A stretch of DNA of 64,000 nt from Chitinophagaceae bacterium IBVUCB2 (lineage in GTDB: Bacteria > Bacteroidota > Bacteroidia > Chitinophagales > Chitinophagaceae): positions 371,577 through 435,576 of the forward strand of contig NFUV01000003.1 of the NCBI GenBank assembly GCA_002127295.1, in the 5' to 3' direction. The position numbers were made by a program, and so were the translations under genes. How positions within the stretch are numbered: the stretch's first letter is position 1; each line of letters begins with the position of its first letter. This document shows, in pieces, positions 15,723 to 24,051 of the stretch. The notes under the pieces were generated by a model. It did no database searches. It had not been told where the DNA came from and saw nothing but the letters and a program-made list of their open reading frames with translations.

Positions 15723-16600
15723 CACTTGAAATAATATTTACCCCCCACTTCCGCAGTGCTATATTCAAAATCATTCAAGCCTTGCTGAAAACGAAGCAGC
15801 AAACCAATTTTACTTATTCTGCGTTGTGCCTCTGCTCTAAATACAATTGGCTTATCGCCGCTGTTTTCAATATAACCAAGGTACCCGGCCACATATGATT
15901 TTACTAACCAGTTTTTAGGACTCCATTCCAGACCAGTACCAAATAAGAACGCATCATTCTGCCTAAAATCATCCTGTTCTATTTGCCAAACATAAAAACC
16001 CGCCATGGCAATCCATTTCAATGCAATAGCATTGAAAGGCTTTGCTGCCGATATATCAATATGATAGCCCATACCATCAATAAACCTTGCTGCCCCAAAA
16101 CCAGATGAAGATGGCAACCGATAACCAACCCTTAATGCCAATTGTATATCCTTTCTCCATCTATTAAAAATTTGAATGTTGGTGTTCACCAACACATCGC
16201 CTCTTGCTTTTTTATCATTGTAGAACTGGTGATACACATGCCTTTCTTTTTTCACCGCATCACTCATCGTATAAAATTCATAGGGTATATAGGATATATC
16301 AAATGAAATAAGATCTTTTACTAGGCAGATGTTGCCATACAAAGCAATGGTTTGTGTTTTATCGCCTTCCCGAAAATGAAATTGACCGCTAATACCAGCT
16401 GTCGAATTGCTATCAATACTTCCATTGGAAATAAAAGGCACCGCCAATGCATTCGGCCCCATCCATGCTGCCCGCACTTTCATATATTTTGACCAGTGAG
16501 ATACACCATCCCAGTTCACTGTTTGGGCCCACTCGGCTTGTGTTTGGGCATTTGCCTGTAAAAAAAAGATGAATGGAAAAGCAGTCAGTAAAAACTTCAT
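15722..16600 (-). CDS. Outer-membrane beta-barrel protein, DUF2490-like
   Basis: A 292-residue protein with a signal peptide (cleavage near QANAQ) and alternating amphipathic strands throughout, ending in YYFK, as outer-membrane barrels do. The opening WAQTVNWDGVSHWSKYM and the strand layout resemble DUF2490 proteins, which have no known role. It overlaps the PhyH oxygenase gene by one base, so the two form an operon; a link between the barrel and the oxygenase is inference only. Confidence 0.65.
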   Translation of the reverse strand: MKFLLTAFPFIFFLQANAQTQAEWAQTVNWDGVSHWSKYMKVRAAWMGPNALAVPFISNGSIDSNSTAGISGQFHFREGDKTQTIALYGNICLVKDLISFDISYIPYEFYTMSDAVKKERHVYHQFYNDKKARGDVLVNTNIQIFNRWRKDIQLALRVGYRLPSSSGFGAARFIDGMGYHIDISAAKPFNAIALKWIAMAGFYVWQIEQDDFRQNDAFLFGTGLEWSPKNWLVKSYVAGYLGYIENSGDKPIVFRAEAQRRISKIGLLLRFQQGLNDFEYSTAEVGGKYYFK

Positions 16601-16650
16601 TGCAGTAATTAAAATTAAAAATCTAAAATATCCCTAATTGCTGAAACAAA

Positions 16651-16673
16651 AAAGGCTGCTCATGGCAGCCTTT
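16651..16673 (-). terminator. Terminator for the two small membrane-protein genes
   Basis: Perfect 9-bp arms AAAGGCTGC/GCAGCCTTT with loop TCATG. On the minus strand the stem is followed by TTTTTTGTTT, so it terminates transcription coming from 16693-17759. Confidence 0.8.
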
Positions 16674-16692
16674 GTAAAACCTATTGAAACAG

Positions 16693-17085
16693 TTAGGACT
16701 TGGGATGATAAATGGCAAGAATAAGAGAACCTACTAACATCATCCACATTCCAACGCCAAAACCTTTTATCATATCCATAATATCAACTTTCACATCCAG
16801 CATGGGACGAATAAGCAGGTATAACAGGGCTAATAAGGGAAGTATTGCCCAAAATCCTCTTCCCAAAAAATAATTTCCATTATTTAATGCTCCTATCAGA
16901 AGCATGATACCCGACAAAGGGATCAGGATCCATAAATATTTCATCAACATATTTTCAATTCCTGTACCGTATGATGGTGATTGTACAGCATCAAAGGCAC
17001 TGGTGCTGCTGATAGACCATACAGGAAGAAAAAAGCTGGCAATTAATACCATCGCCAGGATGATGGTGAATAGTTTTCGGTTCAT
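16693..17085 (-). CDS. Small four-helix membrane protein, unknown function
   Basis: A 130-residue protein with four hydrophobic segments at about 5-25, 49-66, 75-93 and 108-126, and a short polar loop after helix 1. No motif for transport or catalysis is seen. It follows another four-helix protein gene (47 bp gap) and ends at a strong terminator, so the two likely form a small operon. I do not recognise a family. Confidence 0.65.
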   Translation of the reverse strand: MNRKLFTIILAMVLIASFFLPVWSISSTSAFDAVQSPSYGTGIENMLMKYLWILIPLSGIMLLIGALNNGNYFLGRGFWAILPLLALLYLLIRPMLDVKVDIMDMIKGFGVGMWMMLVGSLILAIYHPKS

Positions 17086-17132
17086 GTTGGTTTTGGTTTT
17101 ATGATTAATAAAGAAAAGAGAAATAAAATTTT

Positions 17133-17759
17133 TTAGGTTTTAGGAGTTGTCATCCGCTTATAACAGAAAAAAGCGGCTGCAAGAAAAGCTATGATGGCTA
17201 TATAAAACCAGGGTGTAAATGCAAGACTGAGTTTTACATCTCCCATTTTACCAAGACCCAGCGAGTCGGTTCCATCAGTGGCCTTTTCCGATGCCTGCTT
17301 GGCCATTCCGTCATTGAACCATTTTTTAATATCAAACATAAAGGCTACCAAAACTCCCGCTGCCAGTATTCCGGAAACCATTGCTATTCTTGTTCCTGTT
17401 TTTACTTCGGTTAGAGAGAGAATTAAACCTAATACACCCAATGCCATTGCAGCAATAATAAAATATTGCGCATTACCGGCTTTCTCACCACCAGTTTTTG
17501 AATTCTTATCGTTCAACATATCTTTTCCATAACCACCGGCGAATTTCCATTCTTTACCTAATGCAAAGCCCAACCCTGAATTATTCATAAGTGCCTGCCC
17601 ACCACATTTGATTTCTGAAAATGGCAGGAAGAATAAAAGGATAGCAATTGCAAACGCAACGGTAGAAGGAATTTTTGTTCCAAACATACCCGGTGCTGCT
17701 GCCACTGTTGTATATACGGGAGTAGCTGTGGGTGGTGTTGGTGGTTGGTTAAGGTCCAT
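17133..17759 (-). CDS. Membrane protein with Pro/Thr-rich N-terminus, unknown function
   Basis: A 208-residue protein that begins with a cytoplasmic-looking stretch rich in Pro and Thr (2-20). Four hydrophobic helices follow at about 33-50, 103-120, 128-150 and 184-202, with a Gly/Lys/Asp-rich loop between helices 1 and 2. It is probably cotranscribed with the downstream 130-residue membrane protein, which also has four helices, so they may form a complex. The family is not recognised. Confidence 0.65.
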   Translation of the reverse strand: MDLNQPPTPPTATPVYTTVAAAPGMFGTKIPSTVAFAIAILLFFLPFSEIKCGGQALMNNSGLGFALGKEWKFAGGYGKDMLNDKNSKTGGEKAGNAQYFIIAAMALGVLGLILSLTEVKTGTRIAMVSGILAAGVLVAFMFDIKKWFNDGMAKQASEKATDGTDSLGLGKMGDVKLSLAFTPWFYIAIIAFLAAAFFCYKRMTTPKT

Positions 17760-17869
17760 AAAACAAATTTTTCTTTAAGATAAGAGAAACTTATCAAAAA
17801 TCAGCGCATCCGTTATTGGGAGTTCATAAAGCCTGCATAACTATCTTTACAGCCGTTAATTTACCAGTA

Positions 17870-18715
17870 ATGAATATTAATAGTATTTGTGTTTGCGGAG
17901 CAGGCACCATGGGTTCGGGAATTGCACAAGCATCTGCACAAGCAGGTTTTCACACAATTCTTTATGAATTAAATACGACCGTACTGGAGAAAGCAAAAAA
18001 CAGCATTCAAAAAAATCTTCAGTCATTAATAGCAAAAGAAAAAATTACTGCTGACGAAGGAGAAAAAATTTTTCAACGCATTCTTTTCACCAGCGATATT
18101 CAAGTTTGCCTGGCAGATGTTTTTATTGAAGCTATCATCGAGAAACTACCTGTTAAGGTTTCATTATTTAACCAGTTAGCAGAATTAAATCACAGCGAAT
18201 GCATTTTTTGCAGCAACACATCTTCTTTGGCTATTACAGCAATTGCAGCACAGGTAAAAAATCCGGAACGGGTTATTGGTATGCACTTTTTTAACCCTGC
18301 TACCATTATGAAGCTAGTGGAAATAGTAAATACAGTATATACTTCGCCCAATGCAACTACTACAATAACTGAGTTGGCAAAACAAATGGGTAAAACACCT
18401 GTTATCTGCAAAGACTCCCCGGGCTTTATTGTAAACCGTGTTGCCCGCCCTTATTATATAGAATCCCTGAGAGTAGCAGAAGAAGGTGAAGTAAGTTTTG
18501 AACAAATGGATCGTCTGTTAGAAGCCAGTGGATTTAAAATGGGTCCTTTTAAACTGATGGATCTTATCGGCAATGATATTAATTACGCAGTGAGTTGCTC
18601 CGTATATGAACAAATGAATAACCCGGAACGACTAAAACCTTCCTATATACAAGAGCAAAAAGTTAAAGAAGGCAAATTGGGTAAAAAAACTGGTGAAGGA
18701 TATTATAGCTATTAA
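17870..18715 (+). CDS. 3-hydroxybutyryl-CoA / 3-hydroxyacyl-CoA dehydrogenase
   Basis: A 281-residue enzyme that oxidises the 3-hydroxyl of acyl-CoA with NAD. The N-terminal NAD motif is CGAGTMGSGIAQASAQAG. The catalytic His-Glu pair is represented by GMHFFNPATIMKLVEIV, with CSNTSSLAI before it. The C-terminal 3HCDH domain includes DSPGFIVNRVARPY. The ATG at 17870 was chosen over an in-frame start 18 codons earlier because the Rossmann motif then begins at the usual distance. TATCTTTA at 17842 is a near-consensus -7 box. The neighbouring downstream gene is 11 bp away. Confidence 0.9.
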   Translation: MNINSICVCGAGTMGSGIAQASAQAGFHTILYELNTTVLEKAKNSIQKNLQSLIAKEKITADEGEKIFQRILFTSDIQVCLADVFIEAIIEKLPVKVSLFNQLAELNHSECIFCSNTSSLAITAIAAQVKNPERVIGMHFFNPATIMKLVEIVNTVYTSPNATTTITELAKQMGKTPVICKDSPGFIVNRVARPYYIESLRVAEEGEVSFEQMDRLLEASGFKMGPFKLMDLIGNDINYAVSCSVYEQMNNPERLKPSYIQEQKVKEGKLGKKTGEGYYSY

Positions 18716-18726
18716 CTTAATCAATC

Positions 18727-19725
18727 ATGATATTAGTAACAGGTGGTACTGGCTTTTTGGGTTCATATATCATTAAGCAATTAATAGAAAGCGGATATAA
18801 AGTAAGAGCTATTCGCCGCGGTACAAAAACTCCATCGTGGATATCAAAAGAAATTAATGACCAGGTAGAGTGGGTGGAAGGTGATATACTAGATGTAGTA
18901 GCATTGGAAGATGCCATGGAAGGGGTAGATACAGTAATTCATTCTGCCGCTACCGTTTCTTTTGCAAAAAAAGACAGGGCTTCTATGTATCATACCAATA
19001 TAGAAGGTACGGCCAATGTCGTAAATATTGCATTAGAAAAGGATATAAAGCGGTTTGTACATATCAGTTCAGTTGCAGCACTGGGAAGAACAGCAAACGG
19101 CGGTCATGTAAATGAAGAAAAGAAATGGGAAGAAAGTAAAATGAATACGCATTATGCCATCAGCAAATTTAAATCGGAGCTCCAGGTTTGGCGGGCCATC
19201 AGCGAAGGACTAAACGCCGTTATCCTTAATCCCAGTACAATACTTGGCTATGGCGATTGGCATAGCGGTAGTTCTGCCATTTTTAAAAATATTTTTGATG
19301 GGTTTAAATGGTACACAACAGGTATCAATGGATTTGTAGATGTAGAAGATGTGGCTAAAGCAACTGTATTATTAATGGAAAGTGACATAAATGAACAACG
19401 ATTTGTAATAAGTGGTGACTCATGGACTTTTCAAAAACTACAAGACACAATTGCAGAAAATTTTAGTAAGGAAAACCCGGCGAAACATGCTACTCCTCTT
19501 TTACTATCAATAGCCTGGCGGGTTGAAAAACTAAAATCATTCTTCTCCGGAAAGAAGCCATTACTTACCAAAGAAAGTGCCCTGGTAGCTCAAAGTAAAA
19601 CCTGGTTTGAAAATGATAAACTACTAAAGGCGCTTCCGGGATTTTCCTTTACACCACTGGAAGAAACAATAAAAAAGGCCTGCAAAAACTACCTTGGCAC
19701 CATTCATGACGTGCAACCGAAGTAA
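18727..19725 (+). CDS. NAD-dependent epimerase/dehydratase-family protein (extended SDR)
   Basis: A 332-residue extended short-chain dehydrogenase. It shows the nucleotide motif TGGTGFLGSYI (residues 5-15), the SSVAALGR segment with the catalytic Ser, and YAISKFKSE with the YxxxK pair. It resembles dihydroflavonol-reductase-like or sugar epimerase enzymes; the substrate is not predictable. The gene is 11 bp behind the acyl-CoA dehydrogenase gene and likely shares its transcript. Confidence 0.85.
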   Translation: MILVTGGTGFLGSYIIKQLIESGYKVRAIRRGTKTPSWISKEINDQVEWVEGDILDVVALEDAMEGVDTVIHSAATVSFAKKDRASMYHTNIEGTANVVNIALEKDIKRFVHISSVAALGRTANGGHVNEEKKWEESKMNTHYAISKFKSELQVWRAISEGLNAVILNPSTILGYGDWHSGSSAIFKNIFDGFKWYTTGINGFVDVEDVAKATVLLMESDINEQRFVISGDSWTFQKLQDTIAENFSKENPAKHATPLLLSIAWRVEKLKSFFSGKKPLLTKESALVAQSKTWFENDKLLKALPGFSFTPLEETIKKACKNYLGTIHDVQPK

Positions 19726-19758
19726 TAAGAATTGTATCTTTAAGCCACATGAAATATT

Positions 19759-19808
19759 CATAAAAATTATCGGGCTGGCTTTTAAAAAAAGCGATGATAA
19801 TTTTTATG
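19759..19808. repeat. Large perfect inverted repeat with nested stem
   Basis: Arms CATAAAAATTATC and GATAATTTTTATG (13 bp, perfect) enclose 24 nt that contain a second stem (GGCTTTT/AAAAAGC type). It lies between the epimerase gene and the next plus-strand gene. It could be a terminator without a long T-tract, or a structured leader element. Confidence 0.55.
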
Positions 19809-19846
19809 GATAAACTATGTGACAAATTTTGAAATATAGCTTACAC

Positions 19847-20929
19847 ATGAAAATTCATTCTATGAAACTCATTGCAGGTCTTCTGTTTTTCTTTTTTTCC
19901 TCAACTATAGCACAGTCTCAAATTGTTATTTCCGGAGTAGTGCTGGACTCCTCAACCCGTGAGCCTTTACCTGGTGCAAGTGTATTTGCCCAAAACACTA
20001 CCTTAGGAACAACCAGTAATAAAGATGGCGAGTTTTCTATTTCACTTAAATCCGGGGGGTATGAATTGATATTCAGTTTTACCGGTTATAAAAACCAGGA
20101 AGTTAGAATTACAGAAAATAAAAATGAACGATTGGAAATTTTGTTAGTGAAGGAAGATAAATCAATGGGAGAAGTAGTAATACAAAGCAGCAATGAAGTA
20201 AAAGATGGGTGGGAAAAGTATGGCGATTTTTTTCTTGGTCATTTCATCGGCACCACTCCTTTTGCAGCAGAATGTAGCATACAAAATAAAGAAGCTGTCC
20301 GGTTTTTTTATTACAAACGAACTGATAAACTAAAAGTATTGGTTACCGAGCCACTTGTTATCAGTAATGAAGCTTTAGGGTATGACCTGCGTTATCAATT
20401 AGACTCTTTCGTCTATTATTATAAAACGGATATCAGTTCTTACAGAGGCACTTGCTTTTTTTCTGAAAAGCTAGGCACGGTAAGCAAGGCAATGGTTTGG
20501 AAAGCCAACCGGGAAAAAGCTTATGCAGGTTCCCGTATGCACTTTATGCGTTCTTATTATGACAGTACATTAAAAGAATCAGGCTTTACTATTTCATTAA
20601 TCAATGATGATAAAAAAACATTTGGTTTATTAACCAAGCCTTACTTGCCGAAATATTATTCCGTGTCCGACACATTGGATGAAGTGGAGATCCAATTTCC
20701 AGATAAAATAAGTGTGGCGTATATAAAAGCAGTACCTGAAAATGCTTATCTAAAACAATTTAACCTGCCAATGGATGTAGGTGTGCAAGTTTCCTATGTA
20801 GATGTTTTGCGGCCAATCGCCATAAAAGAAAACGGGTATTTTTATGAGCAGCGAAGTTGGATAAACCAGGGATACTGGAGCTGGAAAAATGTTGCCGATT
20901 TGCTTCCTTATGATTATTGGCCCAATTAA
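19847..20929 (+). CDS. Exported protein with carboxypeptidase-regulatory-like (CarboxypepD_reg) domain
   Basis: About 360 residues. A signal peptide (ending near STIAQSQ) is followed by a beta-sandwich domain (about 25-105) with the classic ISGVVLDSSTREPLPGASV start and TSNKDGEFSISL; in Bacteroidota this module fronts TonB receptors and surface proteins. The rest (about 120-360) is beta-rich, Tyr/Phe-rich and unassigned. It lacks a TonB barrel. The start at 19847 was chosen over an in-frame TTG at 19829; the ATG at 19862 is also possible. It ends at a bidirectional hairpin. Confidence 0.75.
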   Translation: MKIHSMKLIAGLLFFFFSSTIAQSQIVISGVVLDSSTREPLPGASVFAQNTTLGTTSNKDGEFSISLKSGGYELIFSFTGYKNQEVRITENKNERLEILLVKEDKSMGEVVIQSSNEVKDGWEKYGDFFLGHFIGTTPFAAECSIQNKEAVRFFYYKRTDKLKVLVTEPLVISNEALGYDLRYQLDSFVYYYKTDISSYRGTCFFSEKLGTVSKAMVWKANREKAYAGSRMHFMRSYYDSTLKESGFTISLINDDKKTFGLLTKPYLPKYYSVSDTLDEVEIQFPDKISVAYIKAVPENAYLKQFNLPMDVGVQVSYVDVLRPIAIKENGYFYEQRSWINQGYWSWKNVADLLPYDYWPN

Positions 20930-20961
20930 AAAAAGTTAAACCTTAAATTGGTTTACTTTTT
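20930..20961. terminator. Convergent terminator hairpin
   Basis: AAAAAGTTAAACC pairs with GGTTTACTTTTT (one bulge) across TTAAATT. Flanking A and T tracts make it usable from both strands, between the CarboxypepD_reg gene and lpxD. Confidence 0.65.
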
Positions 20962-20981
20962 AGCTGGTAATTAAAGAAGCG

Positions 20982-21929
20982 TTATTCCTTCTCCATTAAT
21001 TTATTCCATAACTGGGGAATTCTTTTTACCCAGACAAACTCTTTCATTTTTTCTCTTGCTTCTTCTACCGGCGAGCCAAAATATACTTTGCCGCCCGCAA
21101 TGGAATCTTTTACACCGCTTTGCGCATATACAATAGCATCTTTACCAATTGTCAACGTTTTATTAACTCCAACCTGGCCCCAAAGAATCACATTATCTTC
21201 AATAGTAGTTGCACCTGCGATACCAACCTGTGCAGCAAATAGACAGTTTTTTCCAATTACCGTATCATGCCCAATATGGATAAGATTATCCAGTTTCGTA
21301 CCCGCCCCAATGATCGTATCATGGCTTACTCCCCTGTCGATAGTACAATTGGCACCTATCTCTACTGCATTTTCGATTAATACCCTTCCGCTACTGTTCA
21401 TTCTTTTATAATGAATATCCCTGTTGGTCTTCTTATTATAATAGAAGGCATCACTACCGATAACCGTACCGGCCTGTATCACCACACTATCGCCAATAAC
21501 GCAATGATCAAGTATAGTAACATTGGGGTGAATGATACAATCCTTTCCTATAGATACATAGTTGCCAACATATGCACCCGGCATAATGACTGTTCCTTCA
21601 CCCACTGATGAAGTATCGCTGAACATTTTCATGGAAGGTTCAAAAGGGCGATAGAAGTTTACAATCTTTAAGTAGGCTTCAAACGGATCATCAACAACCA
21701 ACAACGCTTTACCCTCCGGGCAATCTGTTTGCTTATTGATAATGATAAATGTTGCATCGGAGTTAATGCATTTAGCATAGTATTTTGGATGGTCTACAAA
21801 AACTAAATCACCATTTTCAACTTTATGAATTTCATTAATGCCCGTTGCAATTCCATTTACATTACCGAAAATCTCAGCACCAATAAGCTGTGCGATGGTA
21901 GTAACAGGAACAGGTTTATCAAAATGCAT
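20982..21929 (-). CDS. lpxD: UDP-3-O-acylglucosamine N-acyltransferase-like (LpxD family)
   Basis: A 315-residue left-handed beta-helix acyltransferase that adds the N-linked hydroxy fatty acid in lipid A synthesis. Residues 1-95 form the uridine-binding domain (FDKPVPVTTIAQLIG, FVDHPKYYAKCI). From about 105 onward hexapeptide repeats build the helix, with the expected catalytic His region LDNLIHIGHDTVIG. The protein is somewhat short for LpxD (typically about 340), and Bacteroidota often carry two LpxD-like genes, so this could be the accessory paralogue. A -7 box precedes it. Confidence 0.8.
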   Translation of the reverse strand: MHFDKPVPVTTIAQLIGAEIFGNVNGIATGINEIHKVENGDLVFVDHPKYYAKCINSDATFIIINKQTDCPEGKALLVVDDPFEAYLKIVNFYRPFEPSMKMFSDTSSVGEGTVIMPGAYVGNYVSIGKDCIIHPNVTILDHCVIGDSVVIQAGTVIGSDAFYYNKKTNRDIHYKRMNSSGRVLIENAVEIGANCTIDRGVSHDTIIGAGTKLDNLIHIGHDTVIGKNCLFAAQVGIAGATTIEDNVILWGQVGVNKTLTIGKDAIVYAQSGVKDSIAGGKVYFGSPVEEAREKMKEFVWVKRIPQLWNKLMEKE

Positions 21930-21943
21930 ATAACAAATTTTGC

Positions 21944-21951
21944 CAAAGGTA
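21944..21951 (-). promoter_or_regulatory. -7 box for lpxD
   Basis: TACCTTTG on the minus strand is an exact TAnnTTTG, 14 nt before the lpxD ATG. Confidence 0.5.
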
Positions 21952-22340
21952 ATGCCCTATTGAATGGCAGCTTACAGATAAAACAAGTGATTTTGGTACT
22001 TTATCCCTGTTTGGGGCATACTTTTTTAAAAATTTTTTTTGGTGTTTTTTGGTGTTTTATTGAGTTGTATCAATCAATAAAATAAATTGAGTTATTAAAA
22101 AATGATGGAACAGTTTTATAAAAATTATAAATATGCATATTGATACAAACCTTTGCTGTCAAGCATTTCAGCGTATTTCATATTTATTGCAAAATAATTT
22201 TTTTATAAAAAAGTTTTTATTCTCGCAATAGCGATGTACTAAAAACTGCTTTTTTAATACCGGCTTATCCACAGCTACTTTTAAAATGTTAATAAAATAG
22301 TTTGGAAAAATTTTTTGGTTAAAAGAAATAATTTATAATA
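21952..22340. other. AT-rich intergenic region without a recognisable gene
   Basis: This is most of a 683-bp gap between divergent lpxD and yicC. It is very AT-rich, with long A/T runs around 22020-22080 and 22190-22230. A single perfect DnaA-box string TTATCCACA stands at 22263-22271. No other DnaA boxes were found nearby, so replication-origin function is not claimed. I see no coding sequence; short open frames here lack conserved features. Confidence 0.5.
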
Positions 22341-22420
22341 TTGTGTAGGGAAATTTATTTCCCAGTACTTACTAACCCATCCATATATTATCCCTCCGCT
22401 TACTACGGAGGGATTTTTTT
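22340..22420 (+). ncRNA. Candidate small RNA with its own terminator
   Basis: There is no plus-strand gene upstream for several hundred bases, yet a strong intrinsic terminator ends at 22420. Just before it are TTATAATATTG (a -10-like string) and a perfect hairpin GGGAAAT-TT-ATTTCCC (22348-22363). The simplest reading is an independent transcript of about 75-80 nt with two hairpins. No known RNA family was recognised. Confidence 0.4.
22390..22420 (+). terminator. Intrinsic terminator in the lpxD-yicC gap
   Basis: ATCCCTCCG and CGGAGGGAT (9 bp, perfect) around CTTACTA, followed by seven T residues. Confidence 0.8.
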
Positions 22421-22612
22421 GTCCTTGAATTAAATAAAAACAAGTTTGGTTCAACTTTAATTTACCGGGTTATCCTACTTATTAATTAATAAAGGCACAT
22501 ATATTGAAACAACCAAATTCGATCTTCACAATCTGCCTATTCCTCCTCCAACTTTCATTAACCCGATAATCAATAATTAAAAATACCTTTACATCAATCT
22601 AAAAAATATTGC

Positions 22613-23488
22613 ATGCTGAAATCAATGACAGGATTTGGAAGAGCCGAAAAAAATGTGGGTGATAAAACTTTTCTTGTGGATATAAAATCACTCAACGGAA
22701 AGCAGTTTGAATTGCAATTACGAATCCCCTCTCTATTAAAACCTTTTGAATTTGACATCCGTCGGTTACTTTCTGAGAAATTGAGTCGTGGTAGTGTGGA
22801 TTGTAATATCAGCCTTAAAGATACCGGCAATGCCCGCCCGGTTACTATTAATACAGACCTGGCCAAAGCCTATTATAAACCACTTGCTGAATTAGCGGCC
22901 GCCCTAAATCTTGATACCTCTACCATTTTAAGTACCCTGGTAAAACTGCCGGAAGTAATAACGCCGAGCAGCGACACTCTTTCCGATGACGAATGGCAGG
23001 ATTTTCAGCTAGTGGTACAGGAAGCTATAGACAATCTGAATACCCATCGCCTGAATGAAGGAAGCATGATGGAAAAAGACTTGCTCCTCCGCATTGCTAA
23101 TATTTCCAAACTCCAGGAAGAAGTGATAAAACTGGAACCACTTCGTCAACAAAAAATCCGGGAAGGCATCACCCGGCTGCTGGAAGAAAATGTAGGTAAA
23201 GAAAACTATGACGGCAACCGGCTGGAGCAGGAACTTATTTATTATATAGAGAAAATAGATATTACGGAAGAACAGGTGCGATTAAAAAATCATTGCCAAT
23301 ACTTCTCTACCCTATTGGCGGATGCCGAAGATGCCAAGGGAAAAAAACTGTCCTTTATTCTCCAGGAAATAGGAAGAGAAATAAATACGACCGGTTCTAA
23401 AGCTTACGATTCCACTATTCAAAAAGCAGTGGTGATGATGAAAGATGAATTGGAGAAAGCGAAGGAGCAGGTGTTGAATGTTCTGTAA
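22613..23488 (+). CDS. yicC: YicC-family endoribonuclease-like protein
   Basis: A 291-residue protein with the family opening MLKSMTGFGRAEK and SLNGKQFELQLRIP, and the C-terminal domain RLKNHCQYFSTLL through EIGREINTTGSKAYD. E. coli YicC is a stress-linked endoribonuclease that aids small-RNA decay. In many Bacteroidota gmk follows directly; here the next gene is gldH. TACCTTTA at 22584-22591 is one base off the -7 consensus and lies 21 nt before the start. Confidence 0.88.
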   Translation: MLKSMTGFGRAEKNVGDKTFLVDIKSLNGKQFELQLRIPSLLKPFEFDIRRLLSEKLSRGSVDCNISLKDTGNARPVTINTDLAKAYYKPLAELAAALNLDTSTILSTLVKLPEVITPSSDTLSDDEWQDFQLVVQEAIDNLNTHRLNEGSMMEKDLLLRIANISKLQEEVIKLEPLRQQKIREGITRLLEENVGKENYDGNRLEQELIYYIEKIDITEEQVRLKNHCQYFSTLLADAEDAKGKKLSFILQEIGREINTTGSKAYDSTIQKAVVMMKDELEKAKEQVLNVL

Positions 23489-23491
23489 AAA

Positions 23492-23526
23492 CGCTATTCG
23501 CTTATCGCTGTACGCTACTAGCTTTT
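23492..23526 (+). repeat. Heptamer-phased repeat (CGCTNNN, five units) before gldH
   Basis: CGCTATT, CGCTTAT, CGCTGTA, CGCTACT, AGCTTTT run in perfect 7-nt phase and fill the space where the -33 region of the gldH promoter should be. Confidence 0.65.
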
Positions 23527-23530
23527 CAAC

Positions 23531-23538
23531 TATTTTTG
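23531..23538 (+). promoter_or_regulatory. -7 box for gldH, 4 nt from its ATG
   Basis: TATTTTTG is an exact TAnnTTTG followed by TACA and the ATG at 23543, implying a leaderless transcript. Confidence 0.55.
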
Positions 23539-23542
23539 TACA

Positions 23543-24037
23543 ATGAGACATTTACAAAAGAATGTATTATTCTGGCTCGCAGCGGGCAGCTTGTGGCTTG
23601 CATCTTTTTCCTGTACTACCATTGATTTGTACGAAAAATCAGTTGCTGTTCCCGGCCACGCCTGGCAAAATACTTATCAACCTTCCTTTACATTTACCAT
23701 AAAAGATACAGGCTCAGCCTATCAGGTTTTTTTGGTACTACGACATAACGACAAGTACAACTTTAATAATATCTATGTAAACCTGCACACCAAACAACCG
23801 GGCCAGGATTCTGCACAAACAGCGAGGTACGATCTTACGCTGGCCACAAATGAAAAAGGGTGGTTGGCCAGTGGTATGGATGATATATATGAACATCGTA
23901 TTTCGCTAACACCAACCGGGCAGGATTTTTATTTTAAAAAACCCGGCGATTATACTTTCGCTATTGAACAAATAATGCGGGAGAACCCTTTGAAGAATGT
24001 ACTGAATGTGGGCCTCCGGCTTGAAAAGAAACAATAA
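23543..24037 (+). CDS. gldH: Gliding motility lipoprotein GldH
   Basis: A 164-residue lipoprotein with a lipobox near LASFSC (Cys about residue 27). The following TTIDLYEKSVAVPGHAW, the beta-rich body and the late DFYFKKPGDYTFAIEQIMRE are characteristic of GldH. In Flavobacterium, GldH is needed for gliding and works with the other Gld lipoproteins associated with the type IX secretion / motility machinery at the inner face of the outer membrane. It is followed 14 bp later by a histidine kinase gene. Confidence 0.85.
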   Translation: MRHLQKNVLFWLAAGSLWLASFSCTTIDLYEKSVAVPGHAWQNTYQPSFTFTIKDTGSAYQVFLVLRHNDKYNFNNIYVNLHTKQPGQDSAQTARYDLTLATNEKGWLASGMDDIYEHRISLTPTGQDFYFKKPGDYTFAIEQIMRENPLKNVLNVGLRLEKKQ

Positions 24038-24051
24038 CCTCATTTTACACA

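Noticed and set aside
22255..22280. Perfect DnaA box TTATCCACA in a long AT-rich gap: possible replication origin
   Set aside because: Only one box was found and there is no cluster, no nearby replication gene and no strand-skew evidence that can be computed here. Genome-wide GC skew would decide.
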